A stretch of DNA of 64,000 nucleotides. Source: Rutpela maculata (Eukaryota; Arthropoda; Insecta; Coleoptera; Cerambycidae). Both the position numbers and the translations under genes were made by a program. The notes beneath the pieces are model-generated. The model had not been told where the DNA came from. It did not search any database and was given only the letters and a program-made list of their open reading frames with translations. Of this stretch, positions 46,708 through 58,032 are shown in pieces (positions within the stretch are counted from its first letter, which is position 1; each line of letters opens with the position of its first letter). The stretch is from positions 102,861,823-102,925,822 of the forward strand of contig OW386291.2 in NCBI GenBank assembly GCA_936432065.2, written 5' to 3'.

Positions 46708-48125
46708 CCGTATCCGGTCATTTTTCCGTCCGACCTTTTTTCCGAATACACTAAATTTCAAATTATATTTTTCCGCATTCATTTTTTCCGACATTAATTT
46801 TTTCGACGGGACAACTTCCGAATGTAAATACATAGATTATAATTAAGAATTTAAATTACAATGTACAATTTTTATCAAATCGAAACATTAGGCGCTATAG
46901 ATCTCAAATATTTCAATTCTCTCCTTTCATCCCTATACTCTTGGTATGTCTCAGTCACTCTTTTCTATCTGTCTTGCAAGTCTTTCCATTTTTTTCTTCG
47001 GCGCTGGATTTACTTTGCGGCCTAAGCGAAGTTCCGTCATCATAATCTCCGTATCTGTCTGATCTTTTTGAATTTCTATGATAGCAGAATACAAGTCGTG
47101 GTGGTGTTTTCCGGCGACAATTCGGAATCTATTATGCCACCCTTCACTTATAGTACGGGAGGCAGCGCTGATTTGAACAAGTTATTTCATACTGACTGAA
47201 AATCATAACAATAATAGTTTTCCCCTAATACATCAGCAATCTGAACGTCAGCTACTCTGATAGCGGTGGAGCTAATGGTGAGAGCTTGTTAAAGTTGTTA
47301 AAAAATCATTTTCCATCGGTTTCTTTGAATATCTCGAAATCTATAAGTTCTATGGAAAACAACAAAAAGAAAGAAAATATTCGTTATGAGCTGTACCATA
47401 CAAGTGCATAAACTATAATTCATTCCAATTGTTATTATTATTTAAAAAAAATAAAATAAATAAATCACCAAGTATGTCTACATGTCATATTATGTTCTTA
47501 CAAAGCGGGCTTCAGTCGACAGGTAGCGGAGTATAGTATCAGTCGCCTTACCCATTACCATTAATGGTAATGGGTGAGGCGACTGACACTATTTTTTCAG
47601 GGTACGGACGCCTCGGGTTCAAATCCTGCTCGCGAAATATATTTTTTTATTGTATCAGTGATATTAAAAGTTTTACAAAGCTGTATATATGAACATAAAG
47701 GTAGCTGTTCAAGTTAGGTTGGTTTTTTGAGTATGAAAATACTCGTAGCATAATTTTTTTTTTCAACTTTAACATGATGTCACCTCTAGCTCCACCGCAG
47801 GTGCGGCGACTGACGCTCATTTTGCTGATTATTGAATATTAATCAACTGATAAAAATGAAATTTATTCGGTATAAAATTCCTCGAAAAAATGCACGCTGT
47901 CTCCCGTACTATTAGGTTATTTGTTTTTTTGCTATGGATATATGTCATCGAACAATTCTTACGATATACATGTAAATTTCATTTTCGGAATATTTGCTAT
48001 TCGGAAAAATGGATTCGGAATAAATATTATTCGGAAAAATAGGATTCGGAATAATTACATTTCGGAATTTTTATTCATTCGGAAAAAAGTCCATGCAGAA
48101 AAATCGATTCGGAAATATGTCCTGG
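46708..48125. mobile_element. Decayed foldback with TTCCGAAT-rich ends
   Basis: The left end has repeated TTTTTCCG motifs (46708-46830) and the right end repeated ATTCGGAAAAA motifs (47955-48125), the inverse. Inner pairs match: CATCAGCAATCTGAACGTCA (47228) with TGACGCTCATTTTGCTGAT (47815), and GCGGTGGAGCTA with TAGCTCCACCGC. A long hairpin sits near the centre (47535-47590). The open frame at 47921-48355 is built of the repeat. Confidence 0.65.
47535..47590. repeat. 56-bp palindrome at the foldback centre
   Basis: AGTATCAGTCGCCTTACCCA pairs with TGGGTGAGGCGACTGACACT around CCATTAATGG; arms of 28 bases with two mismatches. Directly downstream is GGGTTCAAATCCTGCT (47613), a B-box-like tRNA remnant. 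Confidence 0.8.
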
Positions 48126-48264
48126 AATCCTTTATACTAACAATTTACTTGATAAAAAGTGATATATTAGCGCTCTGGCAGCTCTTCATTGAAAAGCGAA
48201 GCATTAATCTCATAGCAATAAAGCCACAATTTTCTGAAATCGTACTTTACACAATAACATGTAT

Positions 48265-48911
48265 TAAAAAACCGCTGCCCAAGGAATCACTACTTCCACA
48301 TCCAGATTTTCTATCCAAGTCTCTCACAACGAAAAAATTTTGTGTGTGGAAATAATCGTTCATGAAATTTTAATAATATAATGTTTGAAATCGTCTACCC
48401 CAAAAACTCATAAAAGGATATCCCACATCAGTAGTAGGGAGAGGGTGGTGATAGTGGGGTGGTAGTGGGGGTGGATAAAGTAGAAAATATTTCGATGTTT
48501 TTGTTTCTTTTACACACTATATCACATTTTCTTTTATCTCCTTTAATGAGAGGTAGGGCTATGGATATATGTAATGGAGGCGGCTAATGCCAAAAATTTT
48601 TTTGAGCTTGATTTACCTATTTACCCCCCATTTACCTCAATTTACCCCCAACCCTTCGAGGGAATAAGATGAAAATATAATCTAGTTCCAGATCCCATTA
48701 AAGTACATACGTGTACCAAATTTGAAGTCAATATCTTAAACGGTTCCAGAGTAATCGTGCGCACGAGAAAAGTTACAGACAGACAAACAGAAAATTTGTT
48801 TAGCTCAAACTTAAAATCTCGACGTTTCATGATATTTTAAACCTATTTGAACAATGAATGTTTTTTTAAATTTTTTTGTCGTTGCAATACTTCCACTGGA
48901 TGTGGAAGTAA
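48265..48911 (+). mobile_element. ACTTCCACATCCAG-family MITE, full copy
   Basis: AAAAAACCGCTGCCCAAGGA then ACTACTTCCACATCCAG at the left; ACTTCCACTGGATGTGGAAG at the right end. Internal blocks as in the 21-kb copy, including GCTCAAACTTAAAATCTCGA. Confidence 0.85.
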
Positions 48912-49035
48912 AAGAACTAAAACATTGTTATTCCTAATATAACCAAACGTTCGATTGCTCGAGCGTTGGTATTGGGGACCATCTAATTCTCACCATTCTG
49001 TTCGAAATAAGGGGCATATCATCATACATTAAACT
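48912..49035. other. Short noncoding spacer
   Basis: Nothing supported. Confidence 0.3.
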
Positions 49036-49437
49036 CCCCATTCACAAACGAACATGCTCGTCAGCTTGCTTGCCAACATAGGTTGCGGTAGCAAGTTTCC
49101 CTGTGTATGGTTAAGTTCGTCAAGGTGCCGCGCGCCGGCTCGTTGGAAAAGTCTGATAGCCTAAACAACGAGCCGAGCATGCTCATGTGTGAATGGAGAA
49201 ATCGCAAGTTGCACCATATTTCGTGTAGTTAACGACTTCTATACTCTTTTCTTATAACGCTTTTTCTTTTCCATTACCATCGCTAAACTCATTGCTAACT
49301 CAAAGGCTGATTTTGAAAGCTCACTCATTGTAGCATTAAACTGCAAACTGAGGTTCGGCATAGCGTGTGGCAACTAGTACATTTGTTGGCCCATATGCTC
49401 ATGAGCATTTTGACGAGCATGTTCACCTGTGAATGGG
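49036..49437. mobile_element. ~400-bp TIR element with CCCCATTCACA ends
   Basis: CCCCATTCACAAACGAACAT then GCTCGTC at the left pairs with TGACGAGCATGTTCACCTGT then GAATGGG at the right. A third related block (GAGCATGCTCATGTGTGAAT) lies inside at 49168. Interior is GC-richer, no coding frame. Superfamily not assigned. Confidence 0.65.
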
Positions 49438-50784
49438 TGGCTTAGCATCAGGCTTCTAGCATGGTAGGCAACGCGTTTTAAAAAAAATGTAAACATGATT
49501 CACCATTCAGATGAGAAAGAAGTTCATAAGTTCCTAACAAGTAATCACTAACAATGTTGCCATACTTTAATTGAAAATTTCCGTTTAAAAATATCCACGT
49601 CTTTATATTATACCTTTTGTAATTTTGTGTAAGCTCAAATATCGTTTGGTGTACTATACACAAGTGTCCGAGCAAGTGTCGAATGGTTATAACGCCAAAC
49701 AAACAGGAGCAATGATTGCCAATCTCGACCGATTCTGTTTCCTGCTTTATCTTAAGATCTGTTTTGCGGTTACGATGTAAGTTCAAATTGAATTTTCTCT
49801 TGTGTGATATTTTAAACACGATCGTGTGATGGGAAATACGCCGAGTATTGCCTGCTATCGGTTTCAAATAGATGCATGCTACTTTTATTATCAGCTATAT
49901 AAAATATAAAATATATGAGGCAGTTGTAAGAGTTAATGGCGGAACGGATGATATGACGAAAAGTGTCACTTTTTACAGATATACAAAGTATCTTATTGGG
50001 TAACAACTCTATAAATTGCCATTATCATCATAATTGTTGTAAAGGAGTCCTACCGATTTTCTTTAAATTTCGCACGCGGTAGTAAATAAATCTCTTTAAG
50101 AAAAAGTTATTCTACTGGTGACAGAGGGAACGAACTACGCAACAATTTCAGTGTGGAACTAAAAATAATTCTATTTAGAGCTAAAGAAGATACAGAAATA
50201 TACAGGGTGATCCACCATGACGTGCGGAAAATTTATCAGTAAGTTGTCCCCACCGAAAGTAGTTACAAAAATGAAAAAAATTACTCTATTTTTTTGTAGG
50301 AATGCGCCGCCAATGACTTTAACCAATCTGATGTAACGCGGTACAACCATATCACTTTATCAGACTTGGGATTGATACTATTGACAACAAAGCTGGAGAG
50401 GGTAGAAATGACTTTTTGGTTTTAATCAAATCACACTACAAAAATAGCGAAATAAATCGAAGACATTGACCCTATGCTAGTGAACTCTACAATAACAAGT
50501 AGATATAAGAGATATTTACTTAAACCGCCAATAACAAAAAACACCAACTTCGGCGGTGCTTTGTACCTGCCGGTGTCCTGATTGTTCGACCAAAAACAAA
50601 AACGCGGCACTTTGATCGCACCCGCCAGCTTCACTTTTTATGCCAATTAAGGAAACGTAACATCTCCGATATGTTCTTTAACAAGTAAGTTCATCGCCCC
50701 ATTACTGACCACAGACACGTAATAGTAGCGTATCTTCGTAAGATTTAACCCTTTTTAATATACTAAATTACTTCGGATCACTCT
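49438..50784. other. No gene recognised; repeat-like ACAGGGTGATCCACC at 50203
   Basis: ACAGGGTGATCCACCATGAC at about 50203 has a faint inverse near 50772 (CGGATCACTCTGC), perhaps the ends of an element abutting the palindrome at 50785. Open frames at 49478-49867 and 50431-50634 carry no motif I know. Confidence 0.35.
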
Positions 50785-51490
50785 GCATAGCAGGATAAGC
50801 ATGTAAAATCTGCCCCAAACAAAATTTTGTTTGTTATCAACTATTTGAAGGGGCTTACTCTAAATATGATTTTCCCAAAATTTCAAGCCTGCAGCCGCCA
50901 TATTGGAGGAGTGGTGGGGGGATTTTTGATTTTCGTTTTTTAAAATTTTCTCGGATACCGTTGTACGAAAAAATCCGAAATAATCCATAGTTGTTACTTA
51001 CATGTTGGACTATTTACCCAATTTTTTTCAGAATTTTTAAATGCAAATTTCATATGCAAAAATAATTTGCAAATTTTTGAACACAAATTTTTAACACTTT
51101 AAGAAAGAGAGTTACTCGAATTTTTCATCGTAAATTACTCATTTATCAAGGCATATTCCCAAATTTTTTCATATTTTTAAAAAATGTGCAAGATAGTAAA
51201 AAAAAACGAAAAACTGCATTACCGACCATTCTCTTATACGCGCCTCACTATCATTAGGACACATGTCTTGTTAACAAATATATACAGTTTTTCCATCGCT
51301 TATAAGTGCATTTCTAACAATCTGCCGCCGTTATAGATCATTTTAACAGTTTTTAGATGCCATTTATAACGTTCTTATTACCTATGTTCAAGTATGCCCA
51401 GTAATGAAAAGAACGACGTGCGCTCGAGCGGGGCCTCCACGGGACCGTCGGAAAGACCAAGTCTGTTCAGAATATCTACCGTTTATGTGT

Positions 51491-52138
51491 AAAAACCGCT
51501 GCCCAAGGAATCACTACTTCCACATCTAGATTTTCTAACCAAGTCTATCAGAACGAAAACATTTTGTATGTGGAAATAATTGCTTATGGAACTTCAATAA
51601 TATAATATTTGAAATCGTCTACCCCAAAAACCCATAAAACGATATGCCACATCGGTACTGGGATGGGGGTGGTAGTGGGGGTGTATGAAGTAAAAAATAA
51701 TTTGACGTTTTTGGTTCTTGTAAACACACTAAATTACAATTTAGGGGGGTGGTAATGGGGGTAGCTAATGCCAAAAATTTTTTTTGAGACCTTAACTTCT
51801 CTTGTATATATTAAATTCCAAATTTATGGACTCTTACCTGCTTGGTTTACCTATTTACCCCAATTTACCCCCCAACTCTTCGACGGAATAAAATATAATC
51901 TAGTTCCAGATCCCGTTAAAGTATGTACGTATACTAAATTTCAAGTCAATATCTTAAACGGTTCCAGAGTAATCGTGCGCAGAAAAAAGTTACAGATACC
52001 GACAGACGGACAGAATTTTTTTTTTTTTTTCGCTCAAACTTAAAATTTTGACGTTTCACGATATTCTAAGCCTATTTGATCAATAAAAATTTTCGAAATT
52101 TTTTGTCGTTACTATACTTCCGCTGTATGTAGAAGTAA
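51491..52138 (+). mobile_element. ACTTCCACATCCAG-family MITE, full copy
   Basis: AAAAACCGCTGCCCAAGGAA and ACTTCCACATCTAGATTTTC at the left, ACTTCCGCTGTATGTAGAAG at the right. Nested inside the 50785-53225 element. The 91-codon frame at 51768 is repeat translation shared with the 21-kb copy. Confidence 0.8.
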
Positions 52139-52334
52139 TTATTCTTCTATTAATGTCCGATGGAAAATCACAAGGTTTATTTATTACAATTTAACTATCC
52201 GATAGTCGTACAAGTTTAGTAAGTACCAGTTATCAACAGTTTCCAAGAAATAACGTTTATAGAAATCAGGGCTTGTTAATATTAATAACTTCTGTAATGA
52301 TGGATAGAAAACTCTAATTGTATGACGATAGTAG

Positions 52335-52743
52335 TATAGGTATTAATCCCTGGGTAGAAACGCCAAACTCACCGTTTGAGGGAAATGAATATTTTTCCCA
52401 TGATCAGCGACCCCAAAAACGGGGGGGATACGCGTTTGAACCGAATCATTTGAAAAAAATACATATTTTCCACCCCCCGGGAGGGTTTAATCAACCCCAT
52501 GCCTGCTGTCTGATTTTTCATGATATTTTAAGTACAACCCGTTGATAAATCACTCCCAGACCCGTTTATATCTGAAAACATAAGGGGATTCATAAAAATG
52601 CTGGCCGTTTCAGGGGGTTGCGGTGGTCAAAAACTTCTCCCACCACTTGCATCGTGTTCAGCATCCTCGAAAATGGGGGGAAAGGTAATCTCGTCTTTGC
52701 ACGAAATATTTACACTATTTTTGCCTTCATTACATAGACTAAC
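52335..52743. mobile_element. Half copy of the 781-bp palindromic element
   Basis: AATATTTTTCCCATGATCAG, GTTGATAAATCACTCCCAGA, CCACTTGCATCGTGTTCAGC and TCTCGTCTTTGCACGAAATA match 3430-3798 in the same order, ending CTTCATTACATAG. Only one arm and the loop are present. Confidence 0.85.
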
Positions 52744-53225
52744 ATGCGTCCAAATGATAGTGAGGCTCGTATAAGAGAATGGTCGGTAATGCAGTTTTTC
52801 GTTTTTTTAACTATCTTCCACATCTTTTAAAAATATGAAAAAATTTGGGAATAGGCCTTGATAAATGAGTAATTTACGATGAAAAATTCAGAGTGGCCCT
52901 CTTTCTTAAAGTGCCAAAAAATTGTGTTCAAAAATTTGCAAAATTTTTTTTGCATATGAAATTTGGATTTAAAAATTATGAAAAAAATTGGGTAAATAGT
53001 CCAACATGTAAGTAACAACTGTGAATTATTTCGGATTTTTTCGTACAGCGGTATCCGAGGAAATTTTAAAAAACGAAAATCAAAAAACCCCCCATCACTC
53101 CTTCAATTTGGCGGCTGCAGGATTGAAATTTTGGGAAAATCATATTTAGGGTAAGCCCCTTCAAATAGTTGATAACAAACAAAATTTTGTTTGGGGGCAG
53201 ATTTTACATGCTTATCCTGCTATGC

Positions 53226-54207
53226 CCTTTTGCAGGGGTTTTCCCACCTTGAAGACTAGAACACTATTTTATTTTCCGCATATCAGGGTAAATCACGCTG
53301 CATAACGGAACGGGACAATGATCGCCCAATTGGAATTATATAAGCTGAGTTAAATATTGGCAATTCATTTGTTTATAACAACTGGAAAATTTGCAAAGCC
53401 TACTAATAATAACAAGCTGTAGCAAAAATTGCTTAGAGAAAATAATTAATTAATTGTCAATATTATGGATTACTGTTGGTTAATAATGTGCAAAATTTAA
53501 TTGATAATAATCCAAAGGTCCATTTTAAAAGATATTATAAGAATTATGATTTTCATAGCAATTAGCTAGCACCCTTCTTTTGCCATATGTTATTCAAGAT
53601 AACAAAATGAAACTCTACATAGTTAATATAGACGTAAAATGCCACATTTTGACGTATTTGTAGATTTTTTCGAACTTCCGGTTTAGTCAGGAGTGAGACC
53701 AATTCTTGATTTTTAAATGGAACACGTGGGAAAATTCTAAATAAGGCTGAACAATTTTGGTCAACTTTTAACTCAGACTTGATTTTTTTTTTTTTTTGGA
53801 GCATAGTTTTGTTTTAAATTTAAAGTGGTGCGATTAACTTTAAATCATCATAACTGGCATAGAAAATAATGGGAAAATACTTTGGCTTTTAACCAACAAA
53901 CAAACTAATCTTTCGAAATTAATTTCTTGCAAATTTTTTTTTTCCAAATGGCACCACCCTCAGTTGAATACAACTTTTCAAGACCAATATAACAGTACCG
54001 TCAAACCCAAACTACACTGAGTATTAAACTCAAAAAACATATTTTTTTTGTTTCTCATTATGATAGAAAAAAAGTGATTTTTAAAGTAAACCATGAAAAA
54101 CAAAAATTGTTTGACAGTTATAACAAACTTCGTTAAAAAACAATCCAATTCTGTTAATGCGTAGTGCAATAATTGCTTGTCTATTTTTGGTTCTTAACGT
54201 TACTATT
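53226..54207. other. No gene recognised
   Basis: AT-rich. Short open frames have no motif. Confidence 0.35.
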
Positions 54208-54478
54208 TACTCAAGAGACGAACAAGTAGACATCTTACTAATTTACGGCGAATGCTGTAAGAACGCAACAGCAGTTAAAAGTCCGTATGAGCAACGGTAT
54301 CCTGAAAGACAACAACCCTGCAGGCAATCTTTCTAATTTTTAGAGAGGAAATTTAGACAAGAAGAAAATCCCAAAGTCCACAATTTTGTTATCGATGGAG
54401 CAACATAAATCAATGTATTGGCTTGAGTTGAATTGAATCCTACTGTTTCAGTCAGAGAAATAAGACACGAACTGGATC
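54208..54478 (+). pseudogene. DUF4817-like (helix-turn-helix) fragment
   Basis: One frame reads YSRDEQVDILLIYGECCKNA, TAVKSPYEQRYPERQQPCRQ, SF, stop, FLERKFRQEENPKV, stop, INVLA, stop, VELNPTVSVREIRHELD. The pattern (YxxxExxDIxLIYGEC, then RxYxERYPxRxxPxxxxF, then VxxNPxxSxREI) is that of the DUF4817 domain of insects, a helix-turn-helix module often linked to transposons. Four in-frame breaks show it is dead. No transposase or RT follows; the next coding relic, 260 bp on, is a CXC-family piece. It is not clear whether the two were ever joined. Confidence 0.7.
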
Positions 54479-54628
54479 GATGGAGCAACCGCTGCGCTGG
54501 CGAAATTTTGTACACCTAATACCCATTCTAGAAAAATACCCTTTATTTCCCCTTTAATTCCTTGTAATTCCCCCAAATCCTCTAATTCCTCAAATACCTT
54601 TATTTTCTCCTAATACCGTTCTAGAAGA

Positions 54629-55740
54629 ATTTAGAAAACCTCAAAATGGGGGTGGAAACGACGTCCTAGGGGATGAAGCACACAATTTTTGAATCTTTAT
54701 GAATTTTGTCCGATATATTACAATTTTAACTGTTATATTACTGAAGTATTACAAGACATCGTGCAAAGTTTTAATAATGAAAAAGCTAGTTATGGAGAAA
54801 TTGTAGACGTAGGAGAGCGATTTGTTCTAGCTTTATACAATTCTACCTCCGTAGAAAAAAAGTCTAGATGTATACAGATTTATGACTTTTAACAAACTTG
54901 TTGGTAAAGCGAACAATATGTAATATTATCAAAACTACCAACAACTTCTGCTGCTGCTCGGCAACACTCATATCGCGTTTTTTATCAAATTCAAACATGG
55001 AAAAATGTTGCGCTAGAAGCTACTGATTGGGGATGGAAAAAAGTTGACGGTATATTAACCCGAACTATGACAACAAAATAATCGGCTCCCGAATCTGCTT
55101 TAACACTAATTTCTTGTTCATGCAAATTAGGGTGCGAAAAGAGGTGCAGTTGCAGAAGAACAGGCTTACGTTGCTCCACAATGTGTTACCATTACCACTG
55201 ACAAGCATGCATGAATGTCGAATCTATGGAAGATGACGAAGATTAATTAACGTAGGTAACCTTTAGATAATTAGTGGATTCGGCCTACAGGGGACACCAC
55301 ACGCCAAGTACTTTACCTCTGGGGTGGCGTGGAAACAAGTACAATATACAATATTCTCGCATCTTTAAAAATCGCGTTATTTTATAGGGGTGAGAGGGTG
55401 GAAGTGGTACATTTATTATAATTTTAGGTGGAGTTTAGTAGCTACTTCTTTAGCGTTAAGCATTGAACTTTAAAGTAGATTATAGTAAAGATTACAATTT
55501 ATTGTGTTGACCGGAACCAACCCTTATGTGTGCGCCTTATTTCCCACGATACTATTAATTTTAGGGAAAAAAGTGTAGAGACGTTTTTTATAGAGAATTT
55601 TATAATAATTTTATATATAAGTATTTCTATTAAAAAGTGCACCGTTCCCGAGATAATCTAGAAAACCTCAAAATGGGGGTGGGAACGGCATCCTAGGGGA
55701 TGAAGCACACTATTTAGGGGTGGTAAATTTTCGGTTTAGT
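54629..55740 (+). repeat. Direct repeats flanking CXC copy 5
   Basis: AGAAAACCTCAAAATGGGGG then ACGACGTCCTAGGGGATGAA at about 54629-54690 recurs with few changes at 55668-55715 (AGAAAACCTCAAAATGGGGG, CATCCTAGGGGATGAAGCAC), about 1.04 kb apart in the same direction. The CXC fragment lies between. Confidence 0.7.
54735..55245 (+). pseudogene. CXC-family gene fragment, copy 5 (C-terminal half)
   Basis: Plus strand: VLQDIVQSFNNEKASYGEIV, DVGERFVLALYNSTSVEKKS, then in a second frame LSKLPTTSAAARQHSYRVFY, QIQTWKNVALEATDWGWKKV, then after a stop SAPESALTLISCSC, KLGCEKRCSCRRTGLRC, and an acidic end MEDDED before a stop. Block order and spacing match copy 2, including the CxCxxxC-type cysteine cluster, and the acidic C-terminus is shared. 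This copy has no intron at the RVFYQ-IQTW position. One frameshift and two stops. Function unknown. Confidence 0.6.
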
Positions 55741-55873
55741 AACTCTTATGCTATCCTTAACATTTCTACCAATTTTCAAAACTTTATGAATTTTGGTCGC
55801 TATAAATCGTTATATTTCTGAACTAGAAGTCCATAGTCTCATCGGTAGTTTAATTAAATTAAAATAGTAGATT
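55246..55873. other. Noncoding apart from the direct repeat at 55668
   Basis: Nothing else supported. Confidence 0.3.
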
Positions 55874-55990
55874 GTAATACAAGTGTGGCAAGGGCTTCAT
55901 TGCAAAACGATGTATGAAAGTAGGAACACGAACGCAGCGAGTGTTCCTATCATACGAGTTTTGCAATTAAGTTTGCCACGTGTGTGTTAC
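55874..55990. repeat. 117-bp palindrome with GAACGCAGCGAGTG core
   Basis: GTAATACAAGTGTGGCAAGG pairs with CCACGTGTGTGTTAC; TTGCAAAACGATGTATGAAA pairs with TATCATACGAGTTTTGCAA. TTTTTTCTACGGTTGTGA follows (55994) and its inverse is at 56326 (CACAATCGTAGAAAAAT). It resembles the palindrome at 6758-6854 in layout. Confidence 0.7.
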
Positions 55991-56365
55991 ATACTATTTT
56001 TTCTACGGTTGTGAAGTTATTTCCCTTTTCAAAGTCTTTCCAAAATTTTAAATTTGCTGCTTGTCAGATTTTATTTAAAGTGACATTTTCCGCTGTCATT
56101 CTGAAGTAAGAAAATTTGACTTTGTAATTGCAATTCATGTGTAATTAATGTACATTTGTAGAATTTAATTGTTATTACCAGTAAGTAATATAAAATTCTT
56201 AAAGGTAAACACACTATTTTATTCCGGTGCGTGAAGATCTAATCAAGGCGTGTGGCAAATTCTTTGCCGCACGGCAAAGCGATATTTTCTGCACTCATTT
56301 TGAAGTTAGAAAATTTGACTTTCAGCACAATCGTAGAAAAATATTTTTTCTTTACTTGCTATTTT

Positions 56366-56769
56366 TAGCGCTAAACTCCAATCCATTCATCACTTAACTT
56401 AAATCCAGTCCCTGCTAATTTCTGACCCGCTCCAACAATCTGAGTAATGTACGAACTCATTGATGTGCAGTTATCAAAACGAATAGATATGAGATTTCTT
56501 AACAAGCTTATTCTTCTTGTAAATCCGGAATCGTCAAACACCTCCTTCAATTTGTCCCACCACGTTTTTGTTGTTGTCGCTTCCTTAATATGAACGTAGA
56601 TCGACAGATCTATTGTTAAAATCAGCTTGGCTCTGGTTTTCGCATCTTCTTCCCTCGCAGCTCCAACAGCCGGTTGCTCATTAATACAATCGAGGATTCC
56701 CTCCAGCACTAGGAAATTCTCTGCGGCGAAGCACCACTCACTATAGTTTTCGCGGCCTTTTAGCTTAGA
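56366..56769 (-). pseudogene. Copia-type gag fragment
   Basis: Minus strand: LKGRENYSEWCFAAENFLV (about 56765), then LEGILDCINEQP, DAKTRAKLILTIDLSIYVHI, WWDKLKEVFDDSGFTRRISL, LRNLISIRFDNCTSMSSYIT and LAGTGFKLSDEWIGV. This is the UBN2/copia gag pattern (W near the N-terminus, AWxxLxxxF, Lxxxxxxxxxxxxxxxi, LxxxGxxxxDE). It is open over about 130 codons, then ends at 56366. No zinc knuckle, integrase or RT follows, so it is a truncated copy. GTGGGCCCAGG at 56969 upstream resembles a copia primer-binding region. Confidence 0.75.
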
Positions 56770-58032
56770 TACACTAACTTAGGTAATTCGAGCTCGTGGC
56801 CATGTCTAATCATGTGATTTTCAAGCAAGCACAGTTCAAAATTGTTTTTTTTTGTTTTTCGCAGAATACTTTTCACTTTCGACTACTTGAAGTTCACTCA
56901 AGTCCACTGTCTATTAAAAAAAAGGTATAATTAACGCAAAAAGGTTTTACTTGGGACCTGGGCCCACCTAAAATAAAACAACGTGTTTCTGGCTTGAAAA
57001 ACGAAGAAGAACTGAACTTTTCTTGTCCTTGAAGTTACAAGTAACAAGTAACTAGTGTTGACATATGCGTAGCATAGATGGCACTAGCTGGATTCAGCTT
57101 AATTTATTTTGATATAAATAACATGAAATTGTCTTACAGCCATATTGTCTATACTGGTTTTTGTCTATTTGCCATAGTTTTAGAGAAAACCCCAAATCCC
57201 ATCTAATTTGGTCCACCCTGTACATAATTATTTTTGATGATTATTAAAAATGTTTGTTATAATATTATACCTATTTGATTAAATCAAATAAGTATAACAG
57301 ATAATATATAAAAGTAATATAATTTAGCTCATAGCAAATTAATGAATAATAAAAATTTTATGCAACTGCGCTTGCAACAGAAATAAAATTTTATATACGT
57401 ATCTGTATTATTAGTATGAGCAGCATTCGTTATGTTCTAAAAGATAAATTGGATAGTAGATAAAACGGACAAAAAACATTTTAAATGTAGCGGATAAAAG
57501 ATAAAACCACAGTATTTTATTACCATAAATGTAAAGTTGTAATTGTGTAGTGGGGTAAATAAACGTGAATAATTAACGTAATTTAATTAAAAAGCAACTG
57601 AGTATAATACAAAAGAAAAATTATCATAATTTTTAAAAAGGATTCAGCCTGTTGTATGTATGTATTCTAAGTTAGTACAGGCACTTTCTTTCAAACTAAA
57701 ATCATATTAAGTAAATATTTCATGTCAGAAGTGATAATAAATAATAGTAGTTAATTAATATCTAAAGTAATATTACACAACCGACATTAAATTAATTAAA
57801 CAATTAGTTTATTTTTCGGTTATTTTTATAGCAATGTTTCAGGTTGTAATATACTGAACCAGATAATCTGTTTAAAATTAATAACAAGTTACGTATAACA
57901 ACAAAACAGAACAATAAGTATTGAAATGGAGTATTGCCGAAGACAATTTGGTAATATTGATACCGTGTATCTCAGAGATTAGATAGCATATATATATTTT
58001 TATATTTTTTTACTTTCACACTGTGTGAAAAA
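56770..58032. other. Possible copia leader, otherwise no gene
   Basis: GTGGGCCCAGGTCCC on the minus strand at about 56958-56972 recalls the tRNA-Met-half primer site of copia elements. TGTCAACACTAG...CCAGAAACA (57062-56985, minus) could be an LTR scrap. A 34-bp palindrome (CCTATTTGATTAAATCAAATA) is at 57263-57296. Nothing else. Confidence 0.35.

Larger units (their letters stand above)
50785..53225. mobile_element. 2.4-kb element with ~485-bp inverted arms
   Basis: 50785-51267 (GCATAGCAGGATAAGCATGT, CAAACAAAATTTTGTTTGTT, TTACCGACCATTCTCTTATA) is repeated in reverse at 52744-53225 with high identity. The 1.5-kb middle holds a MITE copy (51491-52138) and half of the palindromic element known from 3018-3798. 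There is no transposase. Confidence 0.85.

Noticed and set aside
50431..50634. 67-codon frame starting MKLAGAIKVPRF
   Set aside because: The first half looks protein-like but the second half is a hydrophobic AT-rich run; no family recognised.
51768..52043. Frame shared with 21576-21830, suggesting a conserved small protein
   Set aside because: Both lie in copies of the same MITE-like element, and flanking noncoding parts are equally conserved.
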